Source: Salsuginibacillus halophilus | GTDB lineage: Bacteria > Bacillota > Bacilli > Bacillales > Marinococcaceae | Assembly (NCBI RefSeq): GCF_003014715.1 | Contig: NZ_PYAV01000005.1 | Span: 124,001-188,000, forward strand | Length of the DNA: 64,000 bases | Direction: 5' to 3' | Translations under genes and position numbers: made by a program | Notes under the pieces: model-generated | The model's input: the letters and a program-made list of their open reading frames with translations, nothing else | What the model was told of the DNA's origin: nothing | Databases searched by the model: none | Part shown: positions 1-8,586 of the stretch, piece by piece | Position numbering within the stretch: position 1 is the first letter of the stretch | How the letters are laid out: each line of letters opens with the position of its first letter

Positions 1-274
1 TTGGTACTCTGCATTTTTAAGTGGATATGAGATTAAAACCATTACGCAACGCCGTACCTGCCCGCATTGGTACTCTGCATTTTTAAGTGGATATGAGATA
101 TGATTGAGTGTGCCGGGTAAACGTAGCACGCATTGGTACTCTGCATTTTTAAGTGGATATGAGATGTTACTACGCACGTAAAGCCGGTATCAATCGCATT
201 GGTACTCTGCATTTTTAAGTGGATATGAGATGAGATGCCTCTGGCTGGAAATTTGTTTTAAGTGAACATGAGAT
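1..274 (+). CRISPR. CRISPR array, trailer end (type II-A-like repeat)
   Basis: Four near-identical 36-bp repeats are visible: 1-33 (cut by the window edge), 64-99, 130-165 and 196-231. They are separated by three unique spacers of exactly 30 bp (34-63, 100-129, 166-195). A degenerate partial repeat lies at about 256-274, so the array decays to the right and the leader should be outside the window to the left. The repeat contains TTGGTACTCTGCA near its start; this resembles the Staphylococcus aureus Cas9 repeat (GTTTTAGTACTCTG) as I recall it. The 36/30 geometry is also usual for type II. That assignment is from memory. No cas gene is in the window. The last unit is odd: only about 24 bp separate repeat 4 from the recognisable part of the degenerate repeat. 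Confidence 0.93.
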
Positions 275-364
275 TTTCCGTGAAGAATTGTTACACTTAA
301 TTTGATAAACTGTTTCATAATTAAATGATTAGCTTGAGGTTATTGCTGTTAGAGGTGAGAAAGG

Positions 365-997
365 TTGAACAGGTATATAAAAGTGGGTTTATGGATGTTA
401 AGTTCTATGGTGATGGCTTGCATATTTTTCGTAGCATTTCTTTTTATAAACGGTGATTTGAAAATTGTGAGTCCGGACTCTGGCGATGAAACTTCCTCCG
501 CTAACGCAGAAGTGGTAGAAACCAATGTAACTGAAAAAGATTTAAGTACACCACTAGAGGATGAAGTCTCTACAAATGACGAGACTAGTTTGCTTGAAGA
601 ACCCGGAACAACGCAAATGACTGAAAAAGGTGAAGTTGATCAAGAAGCAAATCAAAATTTCATAGATGTAGTCGTGAGGCTAACACCTGAAATTAGAGAG
701 GCTTACGAAAATGTTAACCAAGCAATTGAAAACAATAATGAAGTCGTAGCCTCTTTAGAAAAGTTGGAGCGGTCTGCAAATCAATTCAAAAATAAAGTAG
801 AATCTAATCCACCATCTTATCAAAACGAGCAATATGCTGAAGATGTATGGGGAGATGCTGAGCGTATTCGTTCTAAATCAAATATGTTAAAAATGCAATA
901 TAACTATATTGAAGATGACATTGACATGTATAACAATCTCCACATTGAAGTCGACAATTTGGAGTTTGCGGCTGAAGAACTGGAGAGTATCTATTAG
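365..997 (+). CDS. membrane-anchored hypothetical protein
   Basis: I do not recognise this 210-residue protein. It starts at TTG 365, with AGAGGTGAG upstream as ribosome binding site. Residues 7-29 form one hydrophobic segment (WMLSSMVMACIFFVAFLF). It is followed by an acidic, Ser/Thr/Glu-rich low-complexity linker (about 30-90). The C-terminal half is charged, rich in Glu, Asn and Lys, and likely helical or coiled. The predicted topology is a single N-terminal membrane anchor with the rest outside the cell; no lipobox Cys is seen. It stands alone between the CRISPR trailer and the yvcI block. A role in the cell envelope is possible, but nothing in the sequence defines it. Confidence 0.7.
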   Translation: MNRYIKVGLWMLSSMVMACIFFVAFLFINGDLKIVSPDSGDETSSANAEVVETNVTEKDLSTPLEDEVSTNDETSLLEEPGTTQMTEKGEVDQEANQNFIDVVVRLTPEIREAYENVNQAIENNNEVVASLEKLERSANQFKNKVESNPPSYQNEQYAEDVWGDAERIRSKSNMLKMQYNYIEDDIDMYNNLHIEVDNLEFAAEELESIY

Positions 998-1197
998 AGA
1001 AATCAGTACCTTTTGAATGTTGCTCTGCTTTTTTCGTTTGAGCGTAAACCTTCTTTTTATTCTAGCTTTATTAAAAGTACGCAGATAAATTTACATATTT
1101 TCGTTTCAAGTATTTCTACTATTGTAAGTGACAGCTGTTAACAAAAACATCCCCTTATATGCTTTATCACGAAACGGTGTAAGACGACTTTTCGGAA

Positions 1198-1506
1198 ATG
1201 ACATTCGAGTTAATTTGTGGCAAAATTAAAATAAGTCGAATCGTGGGGATTGGGGTGGATAGCATCAGCCGGATCAAGTGTCATCTTTTAGCGACAGTTG
1301 GACGTATGGCGTGGGTGGTTATGCTCGTGATGCTGTTTTACCAAACGGTGCAGGATGGTCGGATTATGGATATTACCCGCTACATTAAGCCGGTGGATGG
1401 GCTGCTGTTGTTTACGATTGCTGCCGGCCTTTGGATGGATGTCTTTTTCACGAAGAAAGAGCGGCGGCTGAAAGATGAAGAGATGTTTGGGGTTTCGCGC
1501 CGGTAA
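1198..1506 (+). CDS. possible small two-helix membrane protein
   Basis: The frame is open for 102 codons, but the first 35 residues look non-coding and no convincing ribosome binding site precedes ATG 1198. The part from ATG 1303 (about 67 residues, starting MAWVVMLVMLF) is more convincing: it holds two hydrophobic segments separated by a short polar stretch and ends in a Lys/Arg/Glu-rich cytoplasmic tail. I do not recognise a family. It precedes the yvcI-rapZ block on the same strand. The true start is unresolved, and the frame could be fortuitous. Confidence 0.4.
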   Translation: MTFELICGKIKISRIVGIGVDSISRIKCHLLATVGRMAWVVMLVMLFYQTVQDGRIMDITRYIKPVDGLLLFTIAAGLWMDVFFTKKERRLKDEEMFGVSRR

Positions 1507-1676
1507 TGCGCCGGCGCTTAGATTTGTTACAATCACCAGCCCGGCGGGTGTCCCCCCGGGCGCTGTCGCCTTACCCTGGCGCTTTTGCCGGGGCCTTTTA
1601 ATTTCAGCGCTTGATGCATTGTTCCATGGGTATGTTCGGTGTATACTTGAGTGGTGAATGTAATGAGGTGATGGAG

Positions 1677-2141
1677 ATGCAGCGAGTGACAAATTGTATC
1701 CTGGTGCCGGGGGATGAGGCGCTTGTGTTACAGAAGCCGAGGCGCGGCTGGTTTGTGGCGCCTGGTGGTAAGATGGAGCCTGGGGAGTCGGTACGCGATA
1801 GTGTTGTGCGCGAGTACCGGGAGGAAACGGGGTTTCATGTGCATGATCCGAGGCTTCGGGGTGTGTTTACGGTTGTGATTCAAGAGCAGGGTGAGACGGT
1901 TTCGGAGTGGATGATGTTTACGTTTGTGGCATCTCAATATACAGGGACGCAGCTGGCTGAGTCGCCGGAGGGTGAGCTCGCATGGAAGCCGACTGCAGAG
2001 ATCGAGACGCTCCCGATGGCGCCAGGGGATCGTTTTATTTTTGAGCATATGTTTCACCGCCCGGGGCAGTTGTTTGGTACATTTTACTACACACCGGATT
2101 TTCAGCTCATTGACTACCATTTAACGGCTGAAGTGGAGTGA
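1677..2141 (+). CDS. yvcI: Nudix hydrolase YvcI
   Basis: This 154-residue Nudix hydrolase is probably a nucleoside-triphosphate or related pyrophosphatase; its substrate is unknown. The Nudix box begins GGKMEPGES at about residue 30 and continues to REYREETG at residues 45-52, with the metal-binding REXXEE core present. The sequence is close to B. subtilis YvcI along its whole length (MQRVTNC start, QKPRR, MAPGD, YTPDF near the end). The open frame extends upstream to 1611, but GAGGTG at 1665-1670 sits six bases before ATG 1677, and homologues start at MQRVTN. It is the first gene of the conserved yvcI-rapZ-yvcK-whiA-crh series; the gap to rapZ is 22 bases. Confidence 0.9.
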   Translation: MQRVTNCILVPGDEALVLQKPRRGWFVAPGGKMEPGESVRDSVVREYREETGFHVHDPRLRGVFTVVIQEQGETVSEWMMFTFVASQYTGTQLAESPEGELAWKPTAEIETLPMAPGDRFIFEHMFHRPGQLFGTFYYTPDFQLIDYHLTAEVE

Positions 2142-2163
2142 GCCGTATCAAAGGAGGGTGCTT

Positions 2164-3060
2164 ATGGCGCCGAATGATCATATTCATTTAGTGATTATCA
2201 CCGGGATGTCGGGCGCTGGTAAGACGGTGGCGATGCAGAGTTTTGAGGATTTAGGGTATTTTTGTGTCGACAATCTGCCGCCGGCGTTAATTCCGAAGTT
2301 TATTGAGCTTGTGGATAATTCAGGCGGGGGTATGGATAAAATTGCGCTCGTGATGGATTTGCGCGGCCGGGAGTTTTTTGACCAGCTGCTTGATGCGACG
2401 GCGCTTGCGGATGCGCATAAGCATGTGAGTACGCACGTGTTGTTTTTGGATGCGGCTGATGAGAAACTGGTACAGCGTTATAAAGAAACGCGTCGCTCGC
2501 ACCCGCTTGCTTCGGGAGGGCTGCCGCTTGAAGGGATTAAACAAGAGCGGGAGATGCTTGAGGAGCTGAAAGGGAAAGCGCGTACCCAGATTGATACGAC
2601 GGATCTTGCCCCGCGTGAGCTTCGTGAAGAGATTATTGCGGAGTTTTCGGCACCGAAAGAGGAGATTTTCACGGTAAATGTTTTGTCCTTCGGCTTTAAA
2701 CACGGGATGCCGATTGATGCAGATCTCGTGTTTGATGTGAGATTTCTGCCGAATCCGCACTATATTGATGCGATGCGTCCGAAAACGGGTCTTGATGAAG
2801 AGGTTTCTACGTATGTGATGAAGTGGCCGGAGACGAAAGAGTTTTACAGTAAGTTGACGGATATGCTCGAGTTTATGCTGCCGCAATACCGCCGTGAAGG
2901 GAAGTCGCAGCTTATAATTGCGATCGGCTGCACTGGTGGCAAGCACCGGTCGGTCACGTTGACGGAGAAGCTTGCGGCGCATTTTCAGCAGGAATATAAT
3001 GTGCAGACGACCCACCGGGATCTGCCGGCGGAAATGAGGAAAAACGGTGAGCGGACCTAA
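2164..3060 (+). CDS. rapZ: RNase adapter / nucleotide-binding protein RapZ (YvcJ)
   Basis: RapZ-family P-loop protein of 298 residues. The Walker A motif GMSGAGKT is at residues 14-21, followed by the family signature [14 protein letters not shown]. The C-terminal domain carries [10 protein letters not shown]. In Escherichia coli RapZ guides RNase E to the GlmZ small RNA; B. subtilis YvcJ binds and hydrolyses nucleotides and has been linked to competence, so the E. coli role should not be transferred directly. AAGGAGG at 2151-2157 lies six bases before ATG 2164, which is preferred to the upstream GTG 2158. Its 3' end overlaps yvcK by 14 bases, which indicates co-translation within one operon. 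Confidence 0.95.
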   Translation: MAPNDHIHLVIITGMSGAGKTVAMQSFEDLGYFCVDNLPPALIPKFIELVDNSGGGMDKIALVMDLRGREFFDQLLDATALADAHKHVSTHVLFLDAADEKLVQRYKETRRSHPLASGGLPLEGIKQEREMLEELKGKARTQIDTTDLAPRELREEIIAEFSAPKEEIFTVNVLSFGFKHGMPIDADLVFDVRFLPNPHYIDAMRPKTGLDEEVSTYVMKWPETKEFYSKLTDMLEFMLPQYRREGKSQLIIAIGCTGGKHRSVTLTEKLAAHFQQEYNVQTTHRDLPAEMRKNGERT

Positions 3061-3994
3061 GATTGTTGTGATTGGCGGCGGTACCGGGTTATCGGTGCTT
3101 TTGCGGGGGATGAAAACATTTCCGGTCGATTTGACTGCGATTGTCACCGTGGCAGATGACGGTGGAAGCTCCGGCCGGCTGCGTAAAGAGCTGCAGATCC
3201 CGCCGCCAGGTGATGTGCGCAACGTGCTGGTGGCGCTTGCGGAAGTGGAGCCGCTCGTTGAACGGATGTTTCAGCACCGGTTTGAGGCAGGGACGGGATT
3301 AAACGGTCACAGCCTCGGCAATTTGCTGCTCGCAGGGATGACGTCCATTACTGGTGATTTTGCCCGGGGGATCAGCGAGTTGAGTGCTGTGCTGAACGTG
3401 CGCGGGCAGGTGCTTCCTTCGGCGAATCAAAGCGTCGATTTAGTAGCGACTTTTACAGATGGTACGAAAGTGTACGGGGAGTCCAACATTCCAAAGGCAG
3501 GCGGTAAAATTCAGCATGTTGCGCTGGATACGACTGAAGTGACAGCGCTGCCGGATACGTTAAAGGCGATTCGTGAGGCAGATATTATTCTGCTTGGGCC
3601 CGGCAGTTTGTATACGAGTGTGCTGCCAAACCTGCTTGTACCGGGGATTGCTGAAGAAATTGCTGCGGCTGAAGCGAAGAAAGTTTACATCTGCAATGTG
3701 ATGACCCAGCAGGGAGAGACCGATGACTATACAGCGTTTCAGCATTATGAAGGGTTGAAACGTCATATTGGTGAAAAGCTTGTGGATACAGTGCTTGTAA
3801 ATAACGCACCGATCCAGACTGAGCTTGTTAAAAAGTATGCAGAAGAGGCGGCAGCGCCGGTGGCATGCGATTTGGAGCCTTTCGCCCGGGCAGGGGTGGA
3901 AGTCATCCAGGATCGGTTTATTACAGAAGAAGGCGGGGTCGTGCGCCACGATGCGGAGAAAGTGACGCGGACGCTTTTAAATATGCAAGGTTAG
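3047..3994 (+). CDS. yvcK: gluconeogenesis factor YvcK (CofD-like)
   Basis: A 315-residue protein of the YvcK/CofD superfamily, which binds UDP-sugars. In B. subtilis it is needed for growth on gluconeogenic carbon sources and for normal cell shape. The glycine-rich N-terminal motif ([14 protein letters not shown]), the [11 protein letters not shown] segment and PPGDVRNVL are all present, and the length is typical. GTG 3047 overlaps the end of rapZ and matches the usual family start ([12 protein letters not shown]). It sits in the rapZ-yvcK-whiA-crh order that is conserved across Firmicutes. Confidence 0.95.
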   Translation: MSGPKIVVIGGGTGLSVLLRGMKTFPVDLTAIVTVADDGGSSGRLRKELQIPPPGDVRNVLVALAEVEPLVERMFQHRFEAGTGLNGHSLGNLLLAGMTSITGDFARGISELSAVLNVRGQVLPSANQSVDLVATFTDGTKVYGESNIPKAGGKIQHVALDTTEVTALPDTLKAIREADIILLGPGSLYTSVLPNLLVPGIAEEIAAAEAKKVYICNVMTQQGETDDYTAFQHYEGLKRHIGEKLVDTVLVNNAPIQTELVKKYAEEAAAPVACDLEPFARAGVEVIQDRFITEEGGVVRHDAEKVTRTLLNMQG

Positions 3995-4026
3995 AATTTT
4001 GAACGTGAAGAAAGCGGTGAAGGCGA

Positions 4027-4980
4027 ATGTCCTCATTTGCGGCGATGACAAAAAAAGAACTGACACAAATTGAGCCTGAAGATTGCTGTGCCCGTGCCGA
4101 ACTTGCTGCCCTCATCCGGATGAATGGCAGTCTGGCACTTGGGAGCGGCGGTATGGCTCTTGATGTAAGCACGGAGAATGCGGCGATCGCCCGGCGCATT
4201 TATACGTTGATTAAACGGTGCTTCGAAGGTGTTGGTGTTGAATTAATTGTGCGTAAGAAAATGCGCTTGAAAAAAAATAATGTATATATTGTTCGGATTG
4301 CGCAGGAAGGAAAGCGTTTACTGTCGAACTTAGGCATTATGGATGATACGTATTTGTTCACCCGGACGATCGGTAAAGATATTGTGCCTGAAACGTGCTG
4401 CAAACGGGCGTATTTACGGGGGGCTTTTCTTGCCGGCGGTTCGATTAATCACCCAGAGACGTCCTCGTATCATTTAGAAGTGTTCTCGCTGTATGAGGAG
4501 CACAACAAGTCGCTCGTTGATCTTGTGCAGGAGTTTGAGATTGAACCGAAAGTACTGGAGCGCAAAAAAGGGTTTATCATTTATATTAAAGAGAGTGAAC
4601 GTATCTCTGAGTTTTTAAATGTGATCGGCGCGCATCAAGCCCTTCTCTATTTTGAGGATGTTCGGATTAAAAAAGATATGCGCAATTCGGTGAATCGGTT
4701 AGTGAATTGTGAAACAGCCAACTTAAACAAAACGGTCGGGGCAGCGATCCGTCAGGTGGAAAATATTCAGCTTGTGGATAACATGATCGGGTTGGATCAG
4801 CTCCCGGACCGGGTGAGAGAAGTGGCAGAACTCAGGGTGAAACATCAAGATGTGACGCTCAAGGAGCTTGGTGAAATGGTGCCAAGTGGTAAAGTGAGTA
4901 AATCCGGAGTCAACCACCGACTGCGCAAAGTAAATGAACTCGCAGAAAAGCTTCGTAACGGTGATCCGGTAGAAACATAA
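4027..4980 (+). CDS. whiA: DNA-binding protein WhiA
   Basis: WhiA homologue of 317 residues. It has an N-terminal degenerate LAGLIDADG homing-endonuclease-like fold (the RMNGSL and RRIYTL segments, and [19 protein letters not shown] near residue 137) and a C-terminal helix-turn-helix (TLKELGEMV to [17 protein letters not shown]). In Streptomyces it is a sporulation regulator; in B. subtilis YvcL affects cell division and chromosome segregation. ATG 4027 matches the family start and lies 32 bases after yvcK. Codons and context show no sign of transfer. It is probably part of the rapZ-crh transcript. Confidence 0.95.
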   Translation: MSSFAAMTKKELTQIEPEDCCARAELAALIRMNGSLALGSGGMALDVSTENAAIARRIYTLIKRCFEGVGVELIVRKKMRLKKNNVYIVRIAQEGKRLLSNLGIMDDTYLFTRTIGKDIVPETCCKRAYLRGAFLAGGSINHPETSSYHLEVFSLYEEHNKSLVDLVQEFEIEPKVLERKKGFIIYIKESERISEFLNVIGAHQALLYFEDVRIKKDMRNSVNRLVNCETANLNKTVGAAIRQVENIQLVDNMIGLDQLPDRVREVAELRVKHQDVTLKELGEMVPSGKVSKSGVNHRLRKVNELAEKLRNGDPVET

Positions 4981-5001
4981 TCCAGCAGGAGGTGGCGGGC
5001 G

Positions 5002-5259
5002 ATGGAAGAAGTAACAGCAGAAGTTAAACTAAAGACCGGATTGCAGGCGCGTCCGGCCGCGCTATTCGTGCAGGAAGCAAATAAGTTTCACGCAGATGTC
5101 CACATCGAAAAAGATGGCAGCCGGGCTAACGCAAAAAGCATCATGGGTATCATGAGCCTTGCGATCCGCACCGGCACATCAGTCAAAATTCTGACTGAAG
5201 GCAGCGACGAAACCGAAGCCGCACAAGCGCTGAAAAACTTCGTCGAAACAGAAGATTAA
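5002..5259 (+). CDS. crh: HPr-like catabolite repression protein Crh
   Basis: This 85-residue HPr paralogue is Crh rather than HPr. Residue 15 is Gln (KTGLQARPAA) where HPr has the catalytic His, so it cannot carry phosphate in the sugar phosphotransferase system. The regulatory Ser46 is kept (NAKSIMG). HPr kinase phosphorylates this Ser, and Crh-P is then a corepressor for CcpA; Crh also interacts with methylglyoxal synthase in B. subtilis. A strong AGGAGGTGG precedes ATG 5002. It is the last gene of its operon and is followed at once by an intrinsic terminator. Confidence 0.96.
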   Translation: MEEVTAEVKLKTGLQARPAALFVQEANKFHADVHIEKDGSRANAKSIMGIMSLAIRTGTSVKILTEGSDETEAAQALKNFVETED

Positions 5260-5262
5260 TTG

Positions 5263-5293
5263 AAAAAAGCTGTCCGCCGCGGGCAGCTTTTTT
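5263..5293 (+). terminator. intrinsic terminator after crh
   Basis: A-rich stem AAAAAAGCTG pairs with CAGCTTTTTT around a short GC-rich loop, ending in a T run. It lies four bases after the crh stop and closes the yvcI-crh transcript. Confidence 0.9.
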
Positions 5294-5421
5294 ATGTGCA
5301 GCTTCCTTGAGTGGCTGCACGACCGCTCGCTGGCGGAGTTGGACTGCACGCTGGAGGCGATGGACCGCTCGCTCACGTAAAAACCATAAGGATGAGCCGG
5401 CATCCGCCGGCTTCCGTCCAC
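5294..5421 (+). repeat. short 21-bp-period degenerate repeat
   Basis: Between two terminators lies a small GC-rich stretch with about two and a half units of 21-bp period (GCTCGCTGGCGGAG-like, then CACGCTGGAGGCGA). One frame (5294-5380) could encode 28 residues of heptad-like repeats, but it has no ribosome binding site. I see no gene here. The period matches the larger 21-bp array at 25994-26186. Confidence 0.45.
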
Positions 5422-5463
5422 AAAAAACCCCGCTGTGGCGTAGTGTGCGCCGCAGCGGGGTTT
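5422..5463 (-). terminator. terminator of clpP, likely bidirectional
   Basis: Arms AAACCCCGCTGTGGCG and CGCCGCAGCGGGGTTT form a long GC stem. On the minus strand a T run follows, 19 bases past the clpP stop. The plus-strand reading also ends in TTT. Confidence 0.88.
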
Positions 5464-5481
5464 CATTCATCAATATAAAGC

Positions 5482-6060
5482 TTACGTTTCGAGCACGTGG
5501 TCGACGAGGCCGTATTCTTTAGCTTCGCTTGCGCTCATGAAGTGGTCGCGGTCTGTGTCGCGCTCAATCACTTCATACGGCTGACCCGTACGCTCAGAGA
5601 GGATGCGGTTTAGCTTCTCGCGCATTTCAATGATGCGTTTTGCATGAATTTCAATATCAGAAGCTTGACCCTGCGTACCCCCAAGCGGCTGGTGGATCAT
5701 CACTTCACTGTTTGGCAGCGCATAACGCTTACCATCTGCACCCGCAGAAAGCAGGAAAGCACCCATGGATGCGGCCATGCCAACACAAATTGTGGATACT
5801 TTTGGAGAGATGTGCTGCATCGTATCATAAATCGCCATGCCGGCTGTAATCGAGCCGCCCGGGCTGTTAATGTATAACGATATGTCTTTTTCCGGATCTT
5901 CTGCCGCCAAAAACAGCAGCTGCGCAACAACGGTATTCGCCACGTTATCATCAATACCGGAGCCGAGCATGATAATGCGATCCTTCAACAAACGCGAGTA
6001 AATGTCATACGCGCGCTCCCCGCGGTTCGTCTGTTCAATAACTGTAGGAATTAATTGCAT
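5482..6060 (-). CDS. clpP: ATP-dependent Clp protease proteolytic subunit
   Basis: ClpP, the serine peptidase core of the ClpCP, ClpEP and ClpXP machines, 192 residues. The catalytic triad is visible: Ser98 in GMAASMG, His123 in MIHQPLGG and Asp172 in DTDRDHF. The frame is open upstream to 6144, but GGAGGAG ends about 8 bases before ATG 6060 and the protein then begins [20 protein letters not shown] as in other Bacilli. It is transcribed against crh, and the two terminators lie tail to tail between them. A CtsR-type operator overlaps its promoter, so heat and protein-stress induction is expected. Confidence 0.97.
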   Translation of the reverse strand: MQLIPTVIEQTNRGERAYDIYSRLLKDRIIMLGSGIDDNVANTVVAQLLFLAAEDPEKDISLYINSPGGSITAGMAIYDTMQHISPKVSTICVGMAASMGAFLLSAGADGKRYALPNSEVMIHQPLGGTQGQASDIEIHAKRIIEMREKLNRILSERTGQPYEVIERDTDRDHFMSASEAKEYGLVDHVLET

Positions 6061-6139
6061 AAGTATGTCTCCTCCTTTAATCTCGAAAGCTTCAATTTCA
6101 AAGCTCAGCACAAACGTGCCGCCTAGAATTGCTGACATC

Positions 6140-6170
6140 ATCATAACTTAAAAGGTCAATGATGGTCAAA
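6140..6170 (-). promoter_or_regulatory. clpP promoter with CtsR heptad operator
   Basis: On the minus strand TTGACC (6164-6169) and TATGAT (6140-6145) are 18 bases apart, a good sigma-A promoter. On the plus strand 6154-6170 reads GGTCAAT-GAT-GGTCAAA, a near-perfect match to the CtsR tandem heptad (A/G-GTCAAA, 3 bases, A/G-GTCAAA). It covers the -35 box, which is the expected position for repression. Confidence 0.8.
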
Positions 6171-6538
6171 TAAAAAGGCTGTCGCTCTTAAGCTTCCCAT
6201 CGCAAATTACTTTCTACATATTAACCGTAAAACCCTTTCGTCAAACATAACGAAGGTAGCGGCATGTTTTTTGATCATGTATAATAAACCAAACAACACT
6301 TCTGCTGAAAATGAAAGCCGCCTACTTCAGACTTTTTGCGTGTCGTCCGGATCAAAATTATCAAGGCGCCAGTCTCAAAGCAGACGACATCAAAGGGGCC
6401 GGCAGCGCTGTAACCAACAAAAGCTCCAAAAAAACGGCTGAATTTATTTAAAAATTCAATTTAGATAGATGTAAGACGTGCCTATTTTGCGTATAACATA
6501 AAAAGAAACCGCTTTCACTACTGGAGGTGACTGTACAG
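6171..6538. other. intergenic region clpP-rpoN, no clear gene
   Basis: This stretch separates the divergent clpP and rpoN genes. A 46-codon frame at 6311-6451 has no ribosome binding site and no recognisable product. No convincing rpoN promoter was found; TATAAT-like bases occur near 6281 without a matching -35. Confidence 0.5.
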
Positions 6539-7897
6539 ATGATGCATATGGATATGTCCCTTGTGCAGCAGCAGACGATGAAGCTCGTCATGACCCAGGA
6601 GCTTCGGCAGGCAATTTCATTACTGCAATATTCAACACTCGAATTGAATGAATATATTGAAGAGCTCGCCCTGGAGAATCCGCTGCTTGATGTTGAGCGC
6701 GGCACAGGGGAAGAAACGGTGACCGCGTTTCATTCGCCGGTCATGTGGCAGGATGGAGACACATATCAAGAGCAGGAAGATCAAGAAGAATCCTCTCCGT
6801 TTGACCGGGTGCGGGCACGCGGTTTATGCATTGCAGAAGATGTAGTGGATCAAATCCGGATGCAGCACAGCGATCCACACACCCGGACGGTTCTCATCTA
6901 TCTTGCGCGTCACCTTGGCGATGATGGCTACTTGTATATTGATCTAGAAGAGGCAAAAGCCGCTTTAGCGCTCACAGACGAAACCCTCGAGCAGTTCATT
7001 TTAGAGCTGCAGGCGTGCGAGCCGGCAGGTGTCGGTGCCCGCTCCTTAAGTGAATGCCTTGCCCGCCAGCTGGAGCGGCAGGAAAGCCCGCACCCGCTTG
7101 CGCTGCAGCTTGTGCGCCATTATTTAAACGATGTCGCTGAACGCCGTTACAAGCAGCTTGCGAAAAAGCTGGATGTGCGGGTGCAGGATATTCAAGAAGC
7201 CCATGATGTGATTAAGCAGCTCGAGCCGCGCCCGGGCGTGAATTTTGATGACGGCGCGGCAGCGTATGTGCTTCCGGATGTGCATGTCGAAAAAGCGAAA
7301 GGGGAGTACCATGTCACCCTTCATGACGGGACCCTCCCTAAAATTCGGATGAACCGCCAGTACCGTCACTTGCTTGAAGGCAGCACAGAAGGCAGCAGTG
7401 AAGCTTATGAGTATGCGAAAAAGAAGTATCAACAACTGACATGGTTGTTAAAGAGCATCGATCAGCGCCAGCAGACGCTTTACAATGTAACGTGTGCGAT
7501 TGTTGAGGCGCAAAAAGATTTCTTTGAACACGGCCCTGGTTATTTAAAACCGTTAACTTTAAAGCAGATTGCTGAAGAGGCTGAAGTTCATGAATCCACC
7601 GTGTCACGGGCGACAACGCAGAAATACGTCCAGACGCCGCGCGGCTTGTTTGAATTGAAGGACTTTTTCACCTCAAAAGTTGATACAGCCGGCGCAGAAA
7701 CTTCAGCCAACGCTGTGAAATCTCATATTCAAACGATTGTGGATAACGAGAATAAACAAAAACCTTTGTCTGACCAAAAAATTGTGGATATGTTGAAAAG
7801 TGAGCATGAAATCGAAGTCTCCCGCCGCGCGATCGCCAAGTACCGCGACGAACTTTTCATCCCATCCTCATCGAAGCGAAAACGTTACGAAGCATAA
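6539..7897 (+). CDS. rpoN: RNA polymerase sigma-54 factor RpoN (SigL)
   Basis: Sigma-54 of about 452 residues. Its parts in order are: the Gln/Leu-rich region I that interacts with activators (QQTMKLVMTQELRQAISLLQ); an acidic linker; the core-binding region; a helix-turn-helix (LTLKQIAEEAEVHESTVSRA); and the RpoN box RRAIAKYRDEL at about 429-439, which contacts the -24 element. GGAGGTG at 6523-6529 serves ATG 6539; GTG 6527 lies inside the binding site and is unlikely to be the start. In Bacilli SigL drives levanase, arginine, branched-chain and acetoin catabolism with enhancer-binding activators. No such activator gene is in this window. Confidence 0.96.
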   Translation: MMHMDMSLVQQQTMKLVMTQELRQAISLLQYSTLELNEYIEELALENPLLDVERGTGEETVTAFHSPVMWQDGDTYQEQEDQEESSPFDRVRARGLCIAEDVVDQIRMQHSDPHTRTVLIYLARHLGDDGYLYIDLEEAKAALALTDETLEQFILELQACEPAGVGARSLSECLARQLERQESPHPLALQLVRHYLNDVAERRYKQLAKKLDVRVQDIQEAHDVIKQLEPRPGVNFDDGAAAYVLPDVHVEKAKGEYHVTLHDGTLPKIRMNRQYRHLLEGSTEGSSEAYEYAKKKYQQLTWLLKSIDQRQQTLYNVTCAIVEAQKDFFEHGPGYLKPLTLKQIAEEAEVHESTVSRATTQKYVQTPRGLFELKDFFTSKVDTAGAETSANAVKSHIQTIVDNENKQKPLSDQKIVDMLKSEHEIEVSRRAIAKYRDELFIPSSSKRKRYEA

Positions 7898-7899
7898 TC

Positions 7900-7945
7900 A
7901 ATGAGCGCGCTGCAGCCTTTGCCGGCTGCGGCGCGCTCATTTTTT
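7900..7945 (+). terminator. terminator after rpoN
   Basis: Long inverted repeat AATGAGCGCGC(T)GCAGCC and GGCTGC(G)GCGCGCTCATT with a short loop, followed by TTTTT. It begins three bases after the rpoN stop. Confidence 0.92.
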
Positions 7946-7972
7946 GTGCGAGAGAGAGGGGAGCGCTCCGAG

Positions 7973-8345
7973 TTTGGTAGATCGCGCTCCATTTTTGGGG
8001 TTGCGAGCTCCATATTCGGAGGTGCGAGCTCCATATTCGGGTGATCGGGTTCCAACTCGGTTGGCCGCGCTCCATTTTTGGGGGTGCGAGCTCCATATTC
8101 GGGTGATCGGGTTCCAACTCGGTTGGCCGCGCTCCATATTGGGGGATGCGAGCTCCATATTCGGTTGATCAGGTTCCAACTCGGTTGATCCAGCTCCATA
8201 TTTGGAGGTGCGAGCTCCATATTCGGGTGATCGGGTTCCAACTCGGCTGGCCGCGCTCCATATTTGGAGGTGCGAGCTCCATATTCGGTTGACCGGATTC
8301 CAACTCGGTTGGCCGCGCTCCATATTTGGAGGTGCGAGCTCTGAG
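7973..8345. repeat. 62-bp tandem repeat array
   Basis: The motif GCGAGCTCCATATTCGG recurs at 8024, 8086, 8148, 8210 and 8272, and its first seven bases again at 8334, always exactly 62 bp apart. A diverged start lies at 8003 and similar words extend left to about 7973. Each unit also contains a GGTTCCAACTCGG block and a CCGCGCTCCATATT block. The period is not a multiple of three and all frames happen to stay open, so the long frames across it are most likely artefacts. It fills the gap between the rpoN terminator and the cggR promoter. Its function is unknown. A related single unit appears near 39016-39040. Confidence 0.92.
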
Positions 8346-8473
8346 GACGGCCGACTCCCTTTCACTTCTTTCTCGATTTTTAAATAGGCGTATGTAAACA
8401 AGCTCTCGGGAAAAGATAGAACAGTGGTGGGTGAAGGTGAGTGTGCAGCTGAAATATTTTGTGTAGAAATTTG

Positions 8474-8502
8474 TTGAGAAGTTTTCGGTTTATTGTTAGG
8501 AT
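8474..8502 (+). promoter_or_regulatory. cggR operon promoter
   Basis: TTGAGA (8474-8479) and TAGGAT (8497-8502) are separated by 17 bases, a sigma-A-type promoter. The CggR operator begins about 30 bases downstream, the arrangement known for the B. subtilis gapA operon. Confidence 0.75.
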
Positions 8503-8533
8503 ATGAATGTACGATATTTACTTACAACGTTAC

Positions 8534-8569
8534 CGGGACGGAAAAAGTCTATGCGGGACAAAAACGTTC
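8534..8569 (+). promoter_or_regulatory. CggR operator
   Basis: Two direct half-sites: CGGGAC at 8534 followed six bases later by AGTC, then four bases, then CGGGAC at 8554 followed six bases later by GTTC. This reproduces the B. subtilis CggR operator layout (CGGGAC, 6 bases, TGTC, repeated after 4 bases). Binding between promoter and cggR would block transcription until fructose-1,6-bisphosphate relieves it. Confidence 0.88.
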
Positions 8570-8586
8570 CCGGAAAAGGTGATAAC

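Noticed and set aside
6311-6451. 46-codon frame between clpP and rpoN
   Set aside because: No ribosome binding site, no recognisable product, and its position in a divergent promoter region makes it doubtful.
7857-8401. Long overlapping open frames on both strands across the 62-bp array
   Set aside because: The period is not a multiple of three, frames are open in several phases at once, and no ribosome binding site is present. They follow from the repeat sequence lacking stops.
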